64,000 nucleotides of DNA from Macrostomum hystrix (taxonomy: Eukaryota > Platyhelminthes > Macrostomidae): positions 4,202,501 through 4,266,500 of the forward strand of contig CATNEN010000024.1 of NCBI GenBank assembly GCA_950097015.1. Direction: 5' to 3'. The translations under genes and the position numbers were made by a program. Below are positions 1 through 41,905 of the stretch, in pieces. The notes below the pieces were generated by a model. It made no database searches, was not told where the DNA came from, and was given only the letters and a program-made list of their open reading frames with translations. How positions within the stretch are numbered: the stretch's first letter is position 1; every line of letters begins with the position of its first letter.

Positions 1-474
1 GGATGCCCGATGGAGTCAATCTGTGCTGGCCTCAGTAACGCTTGTACTTTTAGTCACCCACAGGGTAGAATGGCGAAGCGGAGAGGCAGGATAGGGAGAA
101 TGCCAGCCTTGATCCCCTAACTTGGCATTTTATTGCTTGGATGGGATAATTCTGGTCGCCATAGATCTCCTGTATTCGGCCGGGGTAACACCATTGAAAT
201 GGGATTTCTTCCGACAAAAAGAAAGAGATACATCGGCATTCTCTCTTCTAGCAGAGAAGCATTCGGATTAGGTCAAATGGCAAACAGGAAAAGACAGGAA
301 ATGAGACAGGCACACGGCGAGATGTATATAGATCTATCCAGGCCCTCCCATCCATCCCGCTTGCCAAGGGATCTAGAGTTTGTTGAATGATGAGCAACTC
401 GAGAGCAGCCATCTAGGAAGTTGCTCGCGCCTTATTGGGCTTGTGAAAAAGAACAGATAAACTTGAGACCAATG
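1..474. other. Unique sequence, no gene seen
   Basis: Nothing recognisable. An 85-codon open frame at 133-390 has no splice context, low-complexity signature or family motif that would support it as coding. Confidence 0.6.
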
Positions 475-874
475 CTTATTGACTAGGTGTTCGATCTAAT
501 ACGCTATGCATAGAAGTCATGTAGCTTATTGACTAGGTGTTCGATCTAATACGCTATGCATAGAAGTCATGTAGCCTATTGACTAGGTGTTCGATCTAAT
601 ACGCTATGCATAGAAGTCATGTAGCCTATTGACTAGGTGTTCGATCTAATACGCTATGCATAGAAGTCATGTAGCCTATTGACTAGGTGTTCGATCTAAT
701 ACGCTATGCATAGAAGTCATGTAGCTTATTGACTAGGTGTTCGATCTAATACGCTATGCATAGAAGTCATGTAGCCTATTGACTAGGTGTTCGATCTAAT
801 ACGCTATGCATAGAAGTCATGTAGCCTATTGACTAGGTGTTCGATCTAATACGCTATGCATAGAAGTCATGTAG
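475..874. repeat. 50-bp tandem array, 8 copies
   Basis: Eight head-to-tail 50-bp units beginning CTTATTGACTAGGTGTTCGA, nearly identical; the only variation I see is a c/t change at the junction. It runs directly into the tRNA-like head of the SINE at 875. The unit contains GGTGTTCGATC, which resembles a pol III B box. There are no spacers between units, so it is not a CRISPR array. Confidence 0.97.
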
Positions 875-1112
875 CCTTGTGCTCACAGCATCGGACTCAG
901 GACCTTGAAGGTCGAGAGTTCGATACCAGACTTCACTGGAAAATTTGGCAAGACACGTAACCCTGCTTCTGTTCACCCAGTTGTTAAATGGATACCAGCA
1001 TTAGCTGGGGGTAATTGAGGGTGGGTGTGGCGTCCCCCCAGTCCATGGACTGAACAACTGTACGCATTCTGTGCTGTCCGCTGCACATCTGGCCCGATTG
1101 GGGCATGTAAAA
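875..1112 (+). mobile_element. SINE family A, tRNA-derived, copy 1
   Basis: The tRNA-like head carries a B-box-like GAGTTCGATACC near 918-929. It is followed by the family body: a CAAGACACGTAACCCTG segment, a CCCAGTTGTTAAATGG segment, the palindrome CAGTCCATGGACTG at 1040-1053 and an AT-rich tail. It aligns by eye along its length with the reverse complement of 19150-19405. The A box is degraded or displaced by the adjoining 50-bp array. Confidence 0.85.
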
Positions 1113-1445
1113 TAAATTGTAATTTAATCATTACGAAAGTAAAGGCCGACAGCAATAATTTCTATCGAATAGACGCACATCTTAAGTAATGTTTCGTGTA
1201 TTATTTCACACATAAAATGAAGTTGTAAAAAAGCAAAATAAATTACGACAGAAATGTACATATCTGTCGAAAACTGGTGGGGCCAAGCTTATTCTCACAT
1301 GAATATGAACTTAGCAGAATGAATACTGCAGAAAATGTTACCCATACTGCGGCGGCTGATGAAATCATTGACAACTTAATGAACACTCGTGTGGCTTAAT
1401 CACTCGTCAAAACCGTAAACAGTCCTGAAAAAGATTGCCTGTTGA
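1113..1445. other. AT-rich unique sequence
   Basis: No open frame, repeat or RNA gene that I can support. Confidence 0.6.
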
Positions 1446-2137
1446 ATTTGGGGGTGGATTTGAATATTTGAGGAGGATTTGATCATTTGGGGAGGATTTG
1501 ATCATTTAGGGAGGATTTGATGATTTGGGGAGGATTTGATCATTTGGGGAGGATTTGATCATTTGGGGAGGATTTGATCATTTGGGGAGGATTTGATCAT
1601 TTGGGAATGATTTGACCATTTGGGGAGGATTTGATAATTTGAGAAGGATTTGATAATTTGGGAAGGATTTGATCATTTGGGGAGGATTTGATGATTTGGG
1701 AAGGATTTGATCGTTTGGGAAGGATTTGATCATTTGGGAAGGATTTGATCATTTGGGGAGGATTTGATGATTTGGGAAGGATTTGATGATTTGGGAAGGA
1801 TTTGATCATTTGGGAAGGATTTGATCATTTGGGGAGGATTTGATGATTTGGGAAGGATTTGATGATTTGGGAAGGATTTGATCATTTGGGGAGGATTTGA
1901 TGATTTGGGAAGGATTTGATAATTTGGGAAGGATTTGATCATTTGGGGAGGATTTGATCATTTGGGGAGGATTTGATGATTTGGGAAGGATTTGATGATT
2001 TTGGAAGGATTTGATCATTTGGGGAGGATTTGATGATTTGGGAAGGATTTGATCGTTTGGGAAGGATTTGATCATTTGGGAAGGATTTGATGATTTGGGG
2101 AGGATTTGATCATTTGGGGAGGATTTGATCATTTGGG
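1446..2137. repeat. 19-bp tandem array, about 36 copies
   Basis: The unit is GGAGGATTTGATCATTTGG with point variants (TGATTT, TAATTT, GGGAAGG). It contains the GGATTTG core shared with several other arrays in the window. It lies just downstream of the receptor gene's polyadenylation signal and joins a 20-bp array at 2138 without a gap. Confidence 0.97.
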
Positions 2138-2322
2138 GATGGATCTGATAGCTCGGGGATGGATCTGATAGCTCGGGGATGGATCTGATAGCTCGGGGAT
2201 GGATCTGATAGCTCGGGGATGGATCTGATAGCTCGGGGATGGATCTGATAGCTCGGGGATGGATCTGATAGCTCTGGGATGGATCTGATAGCTCGGGAAG
2301 GACTTGATTGCTTGGGGAGGAT
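2138..2322. repeat. 20-bp tandem array, about 9 copies
   Basis: The unit is GGGGATGGATCTGATAGCTC, nearly perfect (three units per 60 bases). It adjoins the 19-bp array, whose GGATTTGAT core matches GGATCTGAT here, suggesting one array was derived from the other. Confidence 0.97.
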
Positions 2323-2362
2323 TTGCAACACAATGGTTGCTTAATAATTGAAAAGGAAGTAT

Positions 2363-2368
2363 TTTATT
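2363..2368 (-). promoter_or_regulatory. Polyadenylation signal for the IRM receptor gene
   Basis: AATAAA on the minus strand, about 100 bases after the stop codon at 2468. This is a normal distance for a short 3' UTR. The two minisatellites then lie downstream of the likely cleavage site. Confidence 0.6.
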
Positions 2369-2467
2369 GGCGGCATCAATTTTAACTTCCCGATTTTTTC
2401 TTAGCAGATCAAATAACACAAAAAGAATCGATTAAGCTTTAGCCTTTTAGCCACTTCAAAATCTAAT

Positions 2468-32167
<29,700 letters not shown>

Positions 32168-33429
32168 CGGACTCCTTGACGCCGGACGGGGGAGGTCAAA
32201 CGACGCGGAATTAGTCGAAGGACTTCAACGAATTGACTGGCAGGAGTGGTTCGATGCGTTCACTGCTGAATTATGCAGGCTGCCTGAGCACTGGAGAGCG
32301 CGAGGGAGAAAGTTAAGCTGGTATCGACTGCATGGCAACAACCGCTTGATTTTGCTCAGCTCTAACTAGTCCCAACAATTCCTCACTAAGTCGCCTCATC
32401 CATTCTTTCCTTGCCAGAGCAACAAGCAGCTACCTTGCGGGGAGGTGTTGGCGAGACAGCTCTGGGGCACCAACTGGCCCTGGCCTGTTAAGACAATGGG
32501 AAGCAATCTTGAACGCATCCTTGTCCCAGTCTTGGCAGCGCGCTGACTGACAAGCCAGTGCGGACTGCTCCGGAGCAAAGTTTCTGGGGGCCCGAGCGGA
32601 ATCCCAACTTTCTAATCCTCAAGCTGTCCTTTTCTCCAGCTCTTCTGAAGCTGCGACAAAAATAGTTTTGTTTGTGCACTTCTGAAGCCAAACTGAAGAA
32701 CAGAAAATTCTTTTTGTATTCTCACTTCTGAGTAGCGACAGATTTGGGAATTTTGAAATTTAAGATCTCTGGAATGGGTGAAAACAGCCAGAAAAAATAT
32801 GTTTATGTGGGTTTAAACGAAAATGACAAAATAGAGGATACAATATTGAACTGCGGAGGACATAAAAATTTGAAACGGTTGCTGATAGAAAGCATGACAG
32901 AAAGACAGACAGACAGGCAGGCAGACAGACAGACAGGCAGACAGGCAGACAGACAGAGCTAAAACACAATATCTATTTGATATTAGAAATCTTTGAGCAT
33001 CGATAGGAATAGAATCGAGGTCTAGAAAATGGCAGCGAAGATAATTGACAGCCAGACAGGCAGACGGACAAAATGAAGGAGAAAAAAAATGTCGCGAGCT
33101 TTCGCGTGACCATCTTCATGCTCCGAGCCTTTCTTGATGGGATTGAGGATAATCTGCCCAGCACTATCCGCTTTAGTCCCATCCAGCTCATCCATTTGAG
33201 CCGGTTTGGCATTTGCACTCTTACATATTAACTTATCCCATATAGGTAAAAACAGGGATCAAACGACTAAAAAGGAAACGAAAACAAGCCATGCTTCAGT
33301 GCAACCTTGAAAGCATTGAATTGAATCTTTGCACTATGAGTTGCAAAACATTGTACCAATCTATAACATCACTTAAGGTCGATCTGGTTATTGAATATCC
33401 ATTCTTTAGCGCATAATGGGTGACATGAT
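32168..33429. other. 5' flank of the receptor gene
   Basis: Must hold the 5' UTR and promoter of the minus-strand receptor gene, but I see no convincing TATA or initiator. Contains an ACAGACAGGCAG microsatellite at about 32898-32957. Confidence 0.5.
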
Positions 33430-36400
33430 TCGGGGAGAATGAGTGAGGTGAGTTGGGGGAGAATGAGTGAGGTGAGTTGGGGGAGAATGAGTGAGGTGAG
33501 TTGGGGGAGAATGAGTGAGGTAAGTTGGGGGGGAATGAGTGAGGTAAGTTGGGGGGGGGAATGAGTGAGGTGAGTTGGGGGGGGGAATGAGTGAGGTGAG
33601 TTGGGGGAGAATGAGTGAGGTGAGTTGGGGGGAGAATGAGTGAGGTGAGTTGGGGGGGAATGAGTGAGGTGAGTTGGGGGGGAATGAGTGAGGTGAGTTG
33701 GGGGGGAATGAGTGAGGTGAGTTGGGGGGAGAATGAGTGAGGTGAGTTGGGGCGGGAAATGAGTGAGGTGAGTTGGGGGGGGAATGAGTGAGGTGAGTTG
33801 GGGGAGAATGAGTGAGGTGAGTTGGGGGGGAATGAGTGAGGTGAGTTGGGGGAGAATGAGTGAGGTGAGTTGGGGGGGAATGAGTGAGGTGAGTTGGGGG
33901 GGAATGAGTGAGGTGAGTTGGGGGAGAATAAGTGAGGTGAGTTGGGGGGGAATGAGTGAGGTGAGTTGGGGGGGAATGAGTGAGGTGAGTTGGGGGGGGA
34001 ATGAGTGAGGTGAGTTGGGGGGGGGAATGAGTGAGGTGAGTTGGGGGAGAATGAGTGAAGTGAGTTGGGGGGAGAATGAGTGAGGTGAGTTGGGGGTATG
34101 AGTGAGGTGAGTTGGGGGAGAATGAGTGAGGTGAGTTGGGGGAGAATGAGTGAGGTGAGTTGGGGGGGGAATGAGTGAGGTGAGTTGGGGGGGGGAATGA
34201 GTGAGGTGAGTTGGGGGGGGAATGAGTGAGGTGAGTTGGGGGAGAATGAGTGAGGTGAGTTGGGGGGGAATGAGTGAGGTGAGTTGGGGGAGAATGAGTG
34301 AGGTGAGTTGGGGGGGAATGAGTGAGGTGAGTTGGGGGGGAATGAGTGAGGTGAGTTGGGGGGGGGAATGAGTGAGGTGAGTTGGGGGGGGGAATGAGTG
34401 AGGTGAGTTGGGGGGGGAATGAGTGAGGTGAGTTGGGGGGGAATGAGTGAGGTGAGTTGGGGGGAGAATGAGTGAGGTGAGTTGGGGCGGGAAATGAGTG
34501 AGGTGAGTTGGGGGGGGAATGAGTGAGGTGAGTTGGGGGAGAATGAGTGAGGTGAGTTGGGGGGGAATGAGTGAGGTGAGTTGGGGGAGAATGAGTGAGG
34601 TGAGTTGGGGGGGAATGAGTGAGGTGAGTTGGGGGGGAATGAGTGAGGTGAGTTGGGGGAGAATGAGTGAGGTGAGTTGGGGGGGAATGAGTGAGGTGAG
34701 TTGGGGGGGAATGAGTGAGGTGAGTTGGGGGAGAATGAGTGAGGTGAGTTGGGGGGGAATGAGTGAGGTGAGTTGGGGGGGAATGAGTGAGGTGAGTTGG
34801 GGGAGAATGAGTGAGGTGAGTTGGGGGAGAATGAGTGAGGTGAGTTGGGGGGAGAATGAGTGAGGTGAGTTGGGGGAGAATGAGTGAGGTGAGTTGGGGG
34901 GGAATGAGTGAGGTGAGTTGGGGGAGAATGAGTGAGGTGAGTTGGGGGGGAATGAGTGAGGTGAGTTGGGGGGGAATGAGTGAGGTGAGTTGGGGGGGAA
35001 TGAGTGAGGTGAGTTGGGGGGGAATGAGTGAGGTGAGTTGGGGAGAATGAGTGAGGTGAGTTGGGGGGGAATGAGTGAGGTGAGTTGGGGGGAGAATGAG
35101 TGAGGTGAGTTGGGGAGAATGAGTGAGGTGAGTTGGGGGGGAATGAGTGAGGTGAGTTGGGGGAGAATGAGTGAGGTGAGTTGGGGGAGAATGAGTGAGG
35201 TGAGTTGGGGGGGGAATGAGTGAGGTGAGTTGGGGGGGGAATGAGTGAGGTGAGTTGGGGGGGGAATGAGTGAGGTGAGTTGGGGGAGAATGAGTGAGGT
35301 GAGTTGGGGGGGAATGAGTGAGGTGAGTTGGGGGAGAATGAGTGAGGTGAGTTGGGGGGGAATGAGTGAGGTGAGTTGGGGGGGAATGAGTGAGGTGAGT
35401 TGGGGGGGGGAATGAGTGAGGTGAGTTGGGGGGGGAATGAGTGAGGTGAGTTGGGGGGGGAATGAGTGAGGTGAGTTGGGGGGGAATGAGTGAGGTGAGT
35501 TGGGGGGAGAATGAGTGAGGTGAGTTGGGGCGGGAAATGAGTGAGGTGAGTTGGGGGGGGAATGAGTGAGGTGAGTTGGGGGAGAATGAGTGAGGTGAGT
35601 TGGGGGGGAATGAGTGAGGTGAGTTGGGGGGAGAATGAGTGAGGTGAGTTGGGGGGGAATGAGTGAGGTGAGTTGGGGGGGAATGAGTGAGGTGAGTTGG
35701 GGGAGAATGAGTGAGGTGAGTTGGGGGGGAATGAGTGAGGTGAGTTGGGGGGGAATGAGTGAGGTGAGTTGGGGGAGAATGAGTGAGGTGAGTTGGGGGG
35801 GAATGAGTGAGGTGAGTTGGGGGGGAATGAGTGAGGTGAGTTGGGGGAGAATGAGTGAGGTGAGTTGGGGGAGAATGAGTGAGGTGAGTTGGGGGGAGAA
35901 TGAGTGAGGTGAGTTGGGGGAGAATGAGTGAGGTGAGTTGGGGGGGAATGAGTGAGGTGAGTTGGGGGAGAATGAGTGAGGTGAGTTGGGGGGGAATGAG
36001 TGAGGTGAGTTGGGGGGAATGAGTGAGGTGAGTTGGGGGGGAATGAGTGAGGTGAGTTGGGGGGGAATGAGTGAGGTGAGTTGGGGGAGAATGAGTGAGG
36101 TGAGTTGGGGGGGGAATGAGTGAGGTGAGTTGGGGGGAGAATGAGTGAGGTGAGTTGGGGAGAATGAGTGAGGTGAGTTGGGGGGGGAATGAGTGAGGTG
36201 AGTTGGGGGGAGAATGAGTGAGGTAAGTTGGGGGGGAATGAGTGAGGTGAGTTGGGGGGGGAATGAGTGAGGTGAGTTGGGGGGGGGAATGAGTGAGGTG
36301 AGTTGGGGGGGAATGAGTGAGGTGAGTTGGGGGGGAATGAGTGAGGTGAGTTGGGGGGAGAATGAGTGAGGTGAGTTGGGGCGGGAATGAGTGAGGTGAG

Positions 36401-38262
36401 TTGGGGGGGAATGAGTGAGGTGAGTTGGGGGAGAATGAGTGAGGTGAGTTGGGGGGGGAATGAGTGAGGTGAGTTGGGGGAGAATGAGTGAGGTGAGTTG
36501 GGGGGAATGAGTGAGGTGAGTTGGGGGGGAATGAGTGAGGTGAGTTGGGGGAGAATGAGTGAGGTGAGTTGGGGGGGAATGAGTGAGGTGAGTTGGGGGA
36601 GAATGAGTGAGGTGAGTTGGGGGGGAATGAGTGAGGTGAGTTGGGGGGGAATGAGTGAGGTGAGTTGGGGGGAATGAGTGAGGTGAGTTGGGGGAGAATG
36701 AGTGAGGTGAGTTGGGGGGAGAATGAGTGAGGTGAGTTGGGGGGGAATGAGTGAGGTGAGTTGGGGGGGGGAATGAGTGAGGTGAGTTGGGGGGGAATGA
36801 GTGAGGTGAGTTGGGGAGAATGAGTGAGGTGAGTTGGGGGGGAATGAGTGAGGTGAGTTGGGGGAGAATGAGTGAGGTGAGTTGGGGGGGAATGAGTGAG
36901 GTGAGTTGGGGGGGAATGAGTGAGGTGAGTTGGGGGAGAATGAGTGAGGTGAGTTGGGGGAGAATGAGTGAGGTGAGTTGGGGGGGAATGAGTGAGGTGA
37001 GTTGGGGGGAATGAGTGAGGTGAGTTGGGGGAGAATGAGTGAGGTGAGTTGGGGGGGAATGAGTGAGGTGAGTTGGGGGGGAATGAGTGAGGTGAGTTGG
37101 GGGGGAATGAGTGAGGTGAGTTGGGGGGGAATGAGTGAGGTGAGTTGGGGGGAATGAGTGAGGTGAGTTGGGGGGGAATGAGTGAGGTGAGTTGGGGAGA
37201 ATGAGTGAGGTGAGTTGGGGGGGAATGAGTGAGGTGAGTTGGGGGGGAATGAGTGAGGTGAGTTGGGGAGAATGAGTGAGGTGAGTTGGGGGGGAATGAG
37301 TGAGGTGAGTTGGGGGGAGAATGAGTGAGGTGAGTTGGGGCGGGAAATGAGTGAGGTGAGTTGGGGGGGGAATGAGTGAGGTGAGTTGGGGGAGAATGAG
37401 TGAGGTGAGTTGGGGGGGGGAATGAGTGAGGTGAGTTGGGGGAGAATGAGTGAGGTAAGTTGGGGGGGAATGAGTGAGGTGAGTTGGGGGGGGAATGAGT
37501 GAGGTGAGTTGGGGGGGGGAATGAGTGAGGTGAGTTGGGGGGGAATGAGTGAGGTGATTTGGTGGGGAATGAGTGAGGTGAGTTGGGGGGAGAATGAGTG
37601 AGGTGAGTTGGGGCGGGAAATGAGTGAGGTGAGTTGGGGGGGGAATGAGTGAGGTGAGTTGGGGGAGAATGAGTGAGGTGAGTTGGGGGGGAATGAGTGA
37701 GGTGAGTTGGGGGAGAATGAGTGAGGTGAGTTGGGGGAGAATGAGTGAGGTGAGTTGGGGGAGAATGAGTGAGGTGAGTTGGGGGAGAATGAGTGAGGTG
37801 AGTTGGGGGAGAATGAGTGAGGTGAGTTGGGGGGGAATGAGTGAGGTGAGTTGGGGGGGGAATGAGTGAGGTGAGTTGGGGGGGAATGAGTGAGGTGAGT
37901 TGGGGGAGAATGAGTGAGGTGAGTTGGGGGGGGAATGAGTGAGGTGAGTTGGGGGGGAATGAGTGAGGTGAGTTGGGGGGAATGAGTGTGGTGAGTTGGG
38001 GGAGAATGAGTGTGGTGAGTTGGGGGAGAATGAGTGAGGTGAGTTGGGGGAGAATGAGTGAGGTGAGTTGGGGGGGAATGAGTGAGGTGAGTTGGGGGGG
38101 GAATGAGTGAGGTGAGTTGGGGGGAGAATGAGTGAGGTGAGTTGGGGGTATGAGTGAGGTGAGTTGGGGGGGAATGAGTGAGGTGAGTTGGGGGTATGAG
38201 TGAGGTGAGTTGGGGGAGAATGAGTGAGGTGAGTTGGGGGGAATGAGTGTGGTAAGTTTGGG
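33430..38262. repeat. 4.8-kb array, about 24-bp unit with a 5' splice-site consensus, about 200 copies
   Basis: The unit is AATGAGTGAGGTGAGTT plus a run of 4-9 G, sometimes GGGGGAGA or GGGGCGGGA. Each unit carries GAG followed by GTGAGT on the plus strand. Variation is mostly in the G-run. The minus strand has one 1,723-codon open frame (PNSPHSFP, PTHLTHSP and PQLTSLIP blocks) because no frame of the unit has a stop. I do not call it a gene. Confidence 0.97.
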
Positions 38263-38943
38263 AAGCTTGGAGAATTTTCAGGTAAATTTTCGGCTAGTTC
38301 CGTTCTAAATTTTTCGGTGTCATAATGCGAGCTAGAAATTAATGAGAGCTCAAAAGTGAGCACACTGAGTAAGGTGAGCCGATGCGAGCCATTTTTAGTG
38401 CGAGATCTCGAGGGAGAAAGAGCGAAAGCGAGTGGGAGCAGTTCTGCAGCCAAAATCCGCCGGCCACTTCTATTTATCACTGGCGAAATGGATTGTAGAG
38501 TCCTGGCGCACCGCTGCTTCAGCAGCTGTCCCTGGGGCACAAGAAGAAACTCGAGTTAAAAGCCAAATCCCATACCCTGCTTCGCGTTCACTTCCCCAAC
38601 TGCCCCGTCCACTTTGCTGCTTTTGCTCCGAGTCAATTATGCAACCGCCTCCGCTTTCTGTTCCTCTTTGCTTGAAAAATCCTCAAGGTGTATTTTGCCT
38701 CATTTTTTATCCCCTTTGTTCCAGCTGCTGAGTCTCATGCGGGGGCGGGCGGCAACAATTTTCACTCGATTTCCACTGATTTTTTCCGCATCACCAGTTG
38801 CCCTCGGCTCACAGGTTGCCGGCCCAATAGCCCTTGCCGATGGGGATTTTGGGGATTGTAGTTTAAAGCTCCATGTCGTGATCCCAAATCTGAAATCGTA
38901 ATTTCAAGAAATACAATCCCATCTGAACACAACATTCTAATTT
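38263..38943. other. Unique sequence
   Basis: Open frames at 38356-38901 show no family resemblance. No supported gene. Confidence 0.5.
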
Positions 38944-41905
38944 CTCACTCCAGAATCCCAGTCTTTCACTCCAGAATCCCAGTCTTTCACTCCAGAATCC
39001 CAGTCTTTCACTCCAGAATCCCAAACTCTTATTCCTTAATCCCAATCTCTCACTTCAGAATCCCGACCTCTAACTCAAGAATCCCAATCTCTCACTTCAG
39101 AATCCCAATCTCTCACTGCAGAATCCCAATCTCTCACTTCAGAATCCCAATCTCTCACTTCAGAATCCCAATCTCTCACTTCAGAATCCCAATCTCTCAC
39201 TTCAGAATCCCAATCTCTCACTTCAGAATCCCAATCTCTCACTGCAGAATCCCAATCTCTCACTTCAGAATCCCAATCTATCACTGCAGAATCCCAATCT
39301 CTCACTTCAGAATCCCAATCTCTCACTGCAGAATCCCAATCTCTCACTTCAGAATCCCAATCTATCACTGCAGAATCCCAATCTATCACTGCAGAATCCC
39401 AATCTCCCACTTCAGAATCCCAATCTCTCACTTCAGAATCCCAATCTCTCACTTCAGAATCCCGACCTCTAACTCAAGAATCCCAATCTCTCACTTCAGA
39501 ATCCCGACCTCTAACTCAAGAATCCCAATCTCTCACTTCAGAATCCCAATCTCTCACTGCAGAATCCCAATCTCTCACTTCAGAATCCCAATCTCTCACT
39601 TCAGAATCCCAATCTCTCACTTCAGAATCCCAATCTCTCACTTCAGAATCCCAATCTCTCACTTCAGAATCCCAATCTCTCACTGCAGAATCCCAATCTC
39701 TCACTTCAGAATCCCAATCTATCACTGCAGAATCCCAATCTCTCACTTCAGAATCCCAATCTCTCACTTCAGAATCCCAATCTCTCACTTCAGAATCCCA
39801 ATCTCTCACTGCAGAATCCCAATCTCTCACTTCAGAATCCCAATCTATCACTTCAGAATCCCAATCTATCACTGCAGAATCCCAATCTCTCACTTCAGAA
39901 TCCCAATCTCTCACTTCAGAATCCCAATCTCTCACTTCAGAATCCCAATCTATCACTGCAGAATCCCAATCTCTCACTTCAGAATCCCAATCTCTCACTT
40001 CAGAATCCCAATCTCTCACTTCAGAATCCCAATCTCTCACTTCAGAATCCCAATCTCTCACTGCAGAATCCCAATCTCTCACTTCAGAATCCCAATCTAT
40101 CACTGCAGAATCCCAATCTATCACTGCAGAATCCCAATCTCTCACTTCAGAATCCCAATCTCTCACTTCAGAATCCCAATCTCTCACTTCAGAATCCCAA
40201 TCTCTCACTTCAGAATCCCAATCTCTCACTGCAGAATCCCAATCTCTCACTTCAGAATCCCAATCTATCACTGCAGAATCCCAATCTCTCACTTCAGAAT
40301 CCCAATCTATCACTTCAGAATCCCAATCTATCACTGCAGAATCCCAATCTCTCACTTCAGAATCCCAATCTCTCACTTCAGAATCCCAATCTCTCACTTC
40401 AGAATCCCAATCTCTCACTTCAGAATCCCAATCTCTCACTGCAGAATCCCAATCTCTCACTTCAGAATCCCAATCTATCACTGCAGAATCCCAATCTATC
40501 ACTGCAGAATCCCAATCTCCCACTTCAGAATCCCAATCTCTCACTTCAGAATCCCAATCTCTCACTTCAGAATCCCGACCTCTAACTCAAGAATCCCAAT
40601 CTCTCACTTCAGAATCCCGACCTCTAACTCAAGAATCCCAATCTCTCACTTCAGAATCCCAATCTATCACTGCAGAATCCCAATCTATCACTGCAGAATC
40701 CCAATCTCCCACTTCAGAATCCCAATCTCTCACTTCAGAATCCCAATCTCTCACTTCAGAATCCCGACCTCTAACTCAAGAATCCCAATCTCTCACTTCA
40801 GAATCCCGACCTCTAACTCAAGAATCCCAATCTCTCACTTCAGAATCCCAATCTATCACTGCAGAATCCCAATCTCTCACTGCAGAATCCCAATCACTCA
40901 CTTCAGAATCCCAATCTCTCACTTCAGAATCCCAATCTATCACTGCAGAATCCCAATCTATCACTGCAGAATCCCAATCTCCCACTTCAGAATCCCAATC
41001 TCTCACTTCAGAATCCCAATCTCTCACTTCAGAATCCCAATCTCTCACTGCAGAATCCCGACCTTTAACTCAAGAATCCCAATCTCTCACTTCAGAATCC
41101 CGATCTCTCACTTCAGAATCCCAATCTCTCACTGCAGAATCCCAATCTCTCACTTCAGAATCCCAATCTCTCACTTCAGAATCCCAATCTCTCACTTCAG
41201 AATCCCGACCTCTAACTCAAGAATCCCAATCTCTCACTTCAGAATCCCAATCTCTCACTTCAGAATCCCAATCTCTCACTTCAGAATCCCGACCTCTAAC
41301 TCAAGAATCCCGATCTCTCACTTCAGAATCCCAATCTCTCACTGCAGAATCCCAATCTCTCACTGCAGAATCCCAATCTCTCACTTCAGAATCCCAATCT
41401 CTCACTTCAGAATCCCAATCTCTCACTTCAGAATCCCGACCTCTAACTCAAGAATCCCAATCTCTCACTTCAGAATCCCAATCTCTCACTTCAGAATCCC
41501 GACCTCTAACTCAAGAATCCCAATCTCTCACTGCATAATCCCAATCTCTCACTGCATAATCCCAATCTCTCACTGCATAATCCCAATCTCTCACTGCATA
41601 ATCCCAATCTCTCACTTCAGAATCCCGATCTCTCACTACAGAATCCCGATCTCCCACTTCAGAATCCCAATCTCTCACTTCAGAATCCCAATCTCTCACT
41701 GCATAATCCCAATCTCTCACTGCATAATCCCAATCTCTCACTGCATAATCCCAATCTCTCACTTCAGAATCCCGATCTCTCACTACAGAATCCCGATCTC
41801 CCACTTCAGAATCCCAATCTCTCACTGCATAATCCCAATCTCTCACTGCATAATCCCAATCTCTCACTGCATAATCCCAATCTCTCACTTCAGAATCCCG
41901 ATCTT
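38944..41905. repeat. 21-bp array (TCCCAATCTCTCACTTCAGA-A), about 140 copies
   Basis: Variants TATCACTGCAG, CTCACTGCAG, GACCTCTAACTCAAG and, near the right end, CACTGCATAATCC recur in blocks. The minus frame reads as repeats of RDWDSEV, a consequence of a 21-bp (7-codon) period without stops. Confidence 0.97.

Noticed and set aside
133..390. 85-codon frame at the left end
   Set aside because: No motif, no partner exon and no poly(A) context.
475..874. CRISPR-like direct repeats
   Set aside because: The 50-bp units are contiguous without spacers, in a eukaryotic locus next to a SINE.
33369..38540. A 1,723-codon open frame rich in PPTHLTHS, PNSPHSFP and PQLTSLIP
   Set aside because: It is a tandem 24-bp repeat with no stop in any minus frame; the three peptide registers simply follow G-run length changes. 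No start context, domain or splice structure.
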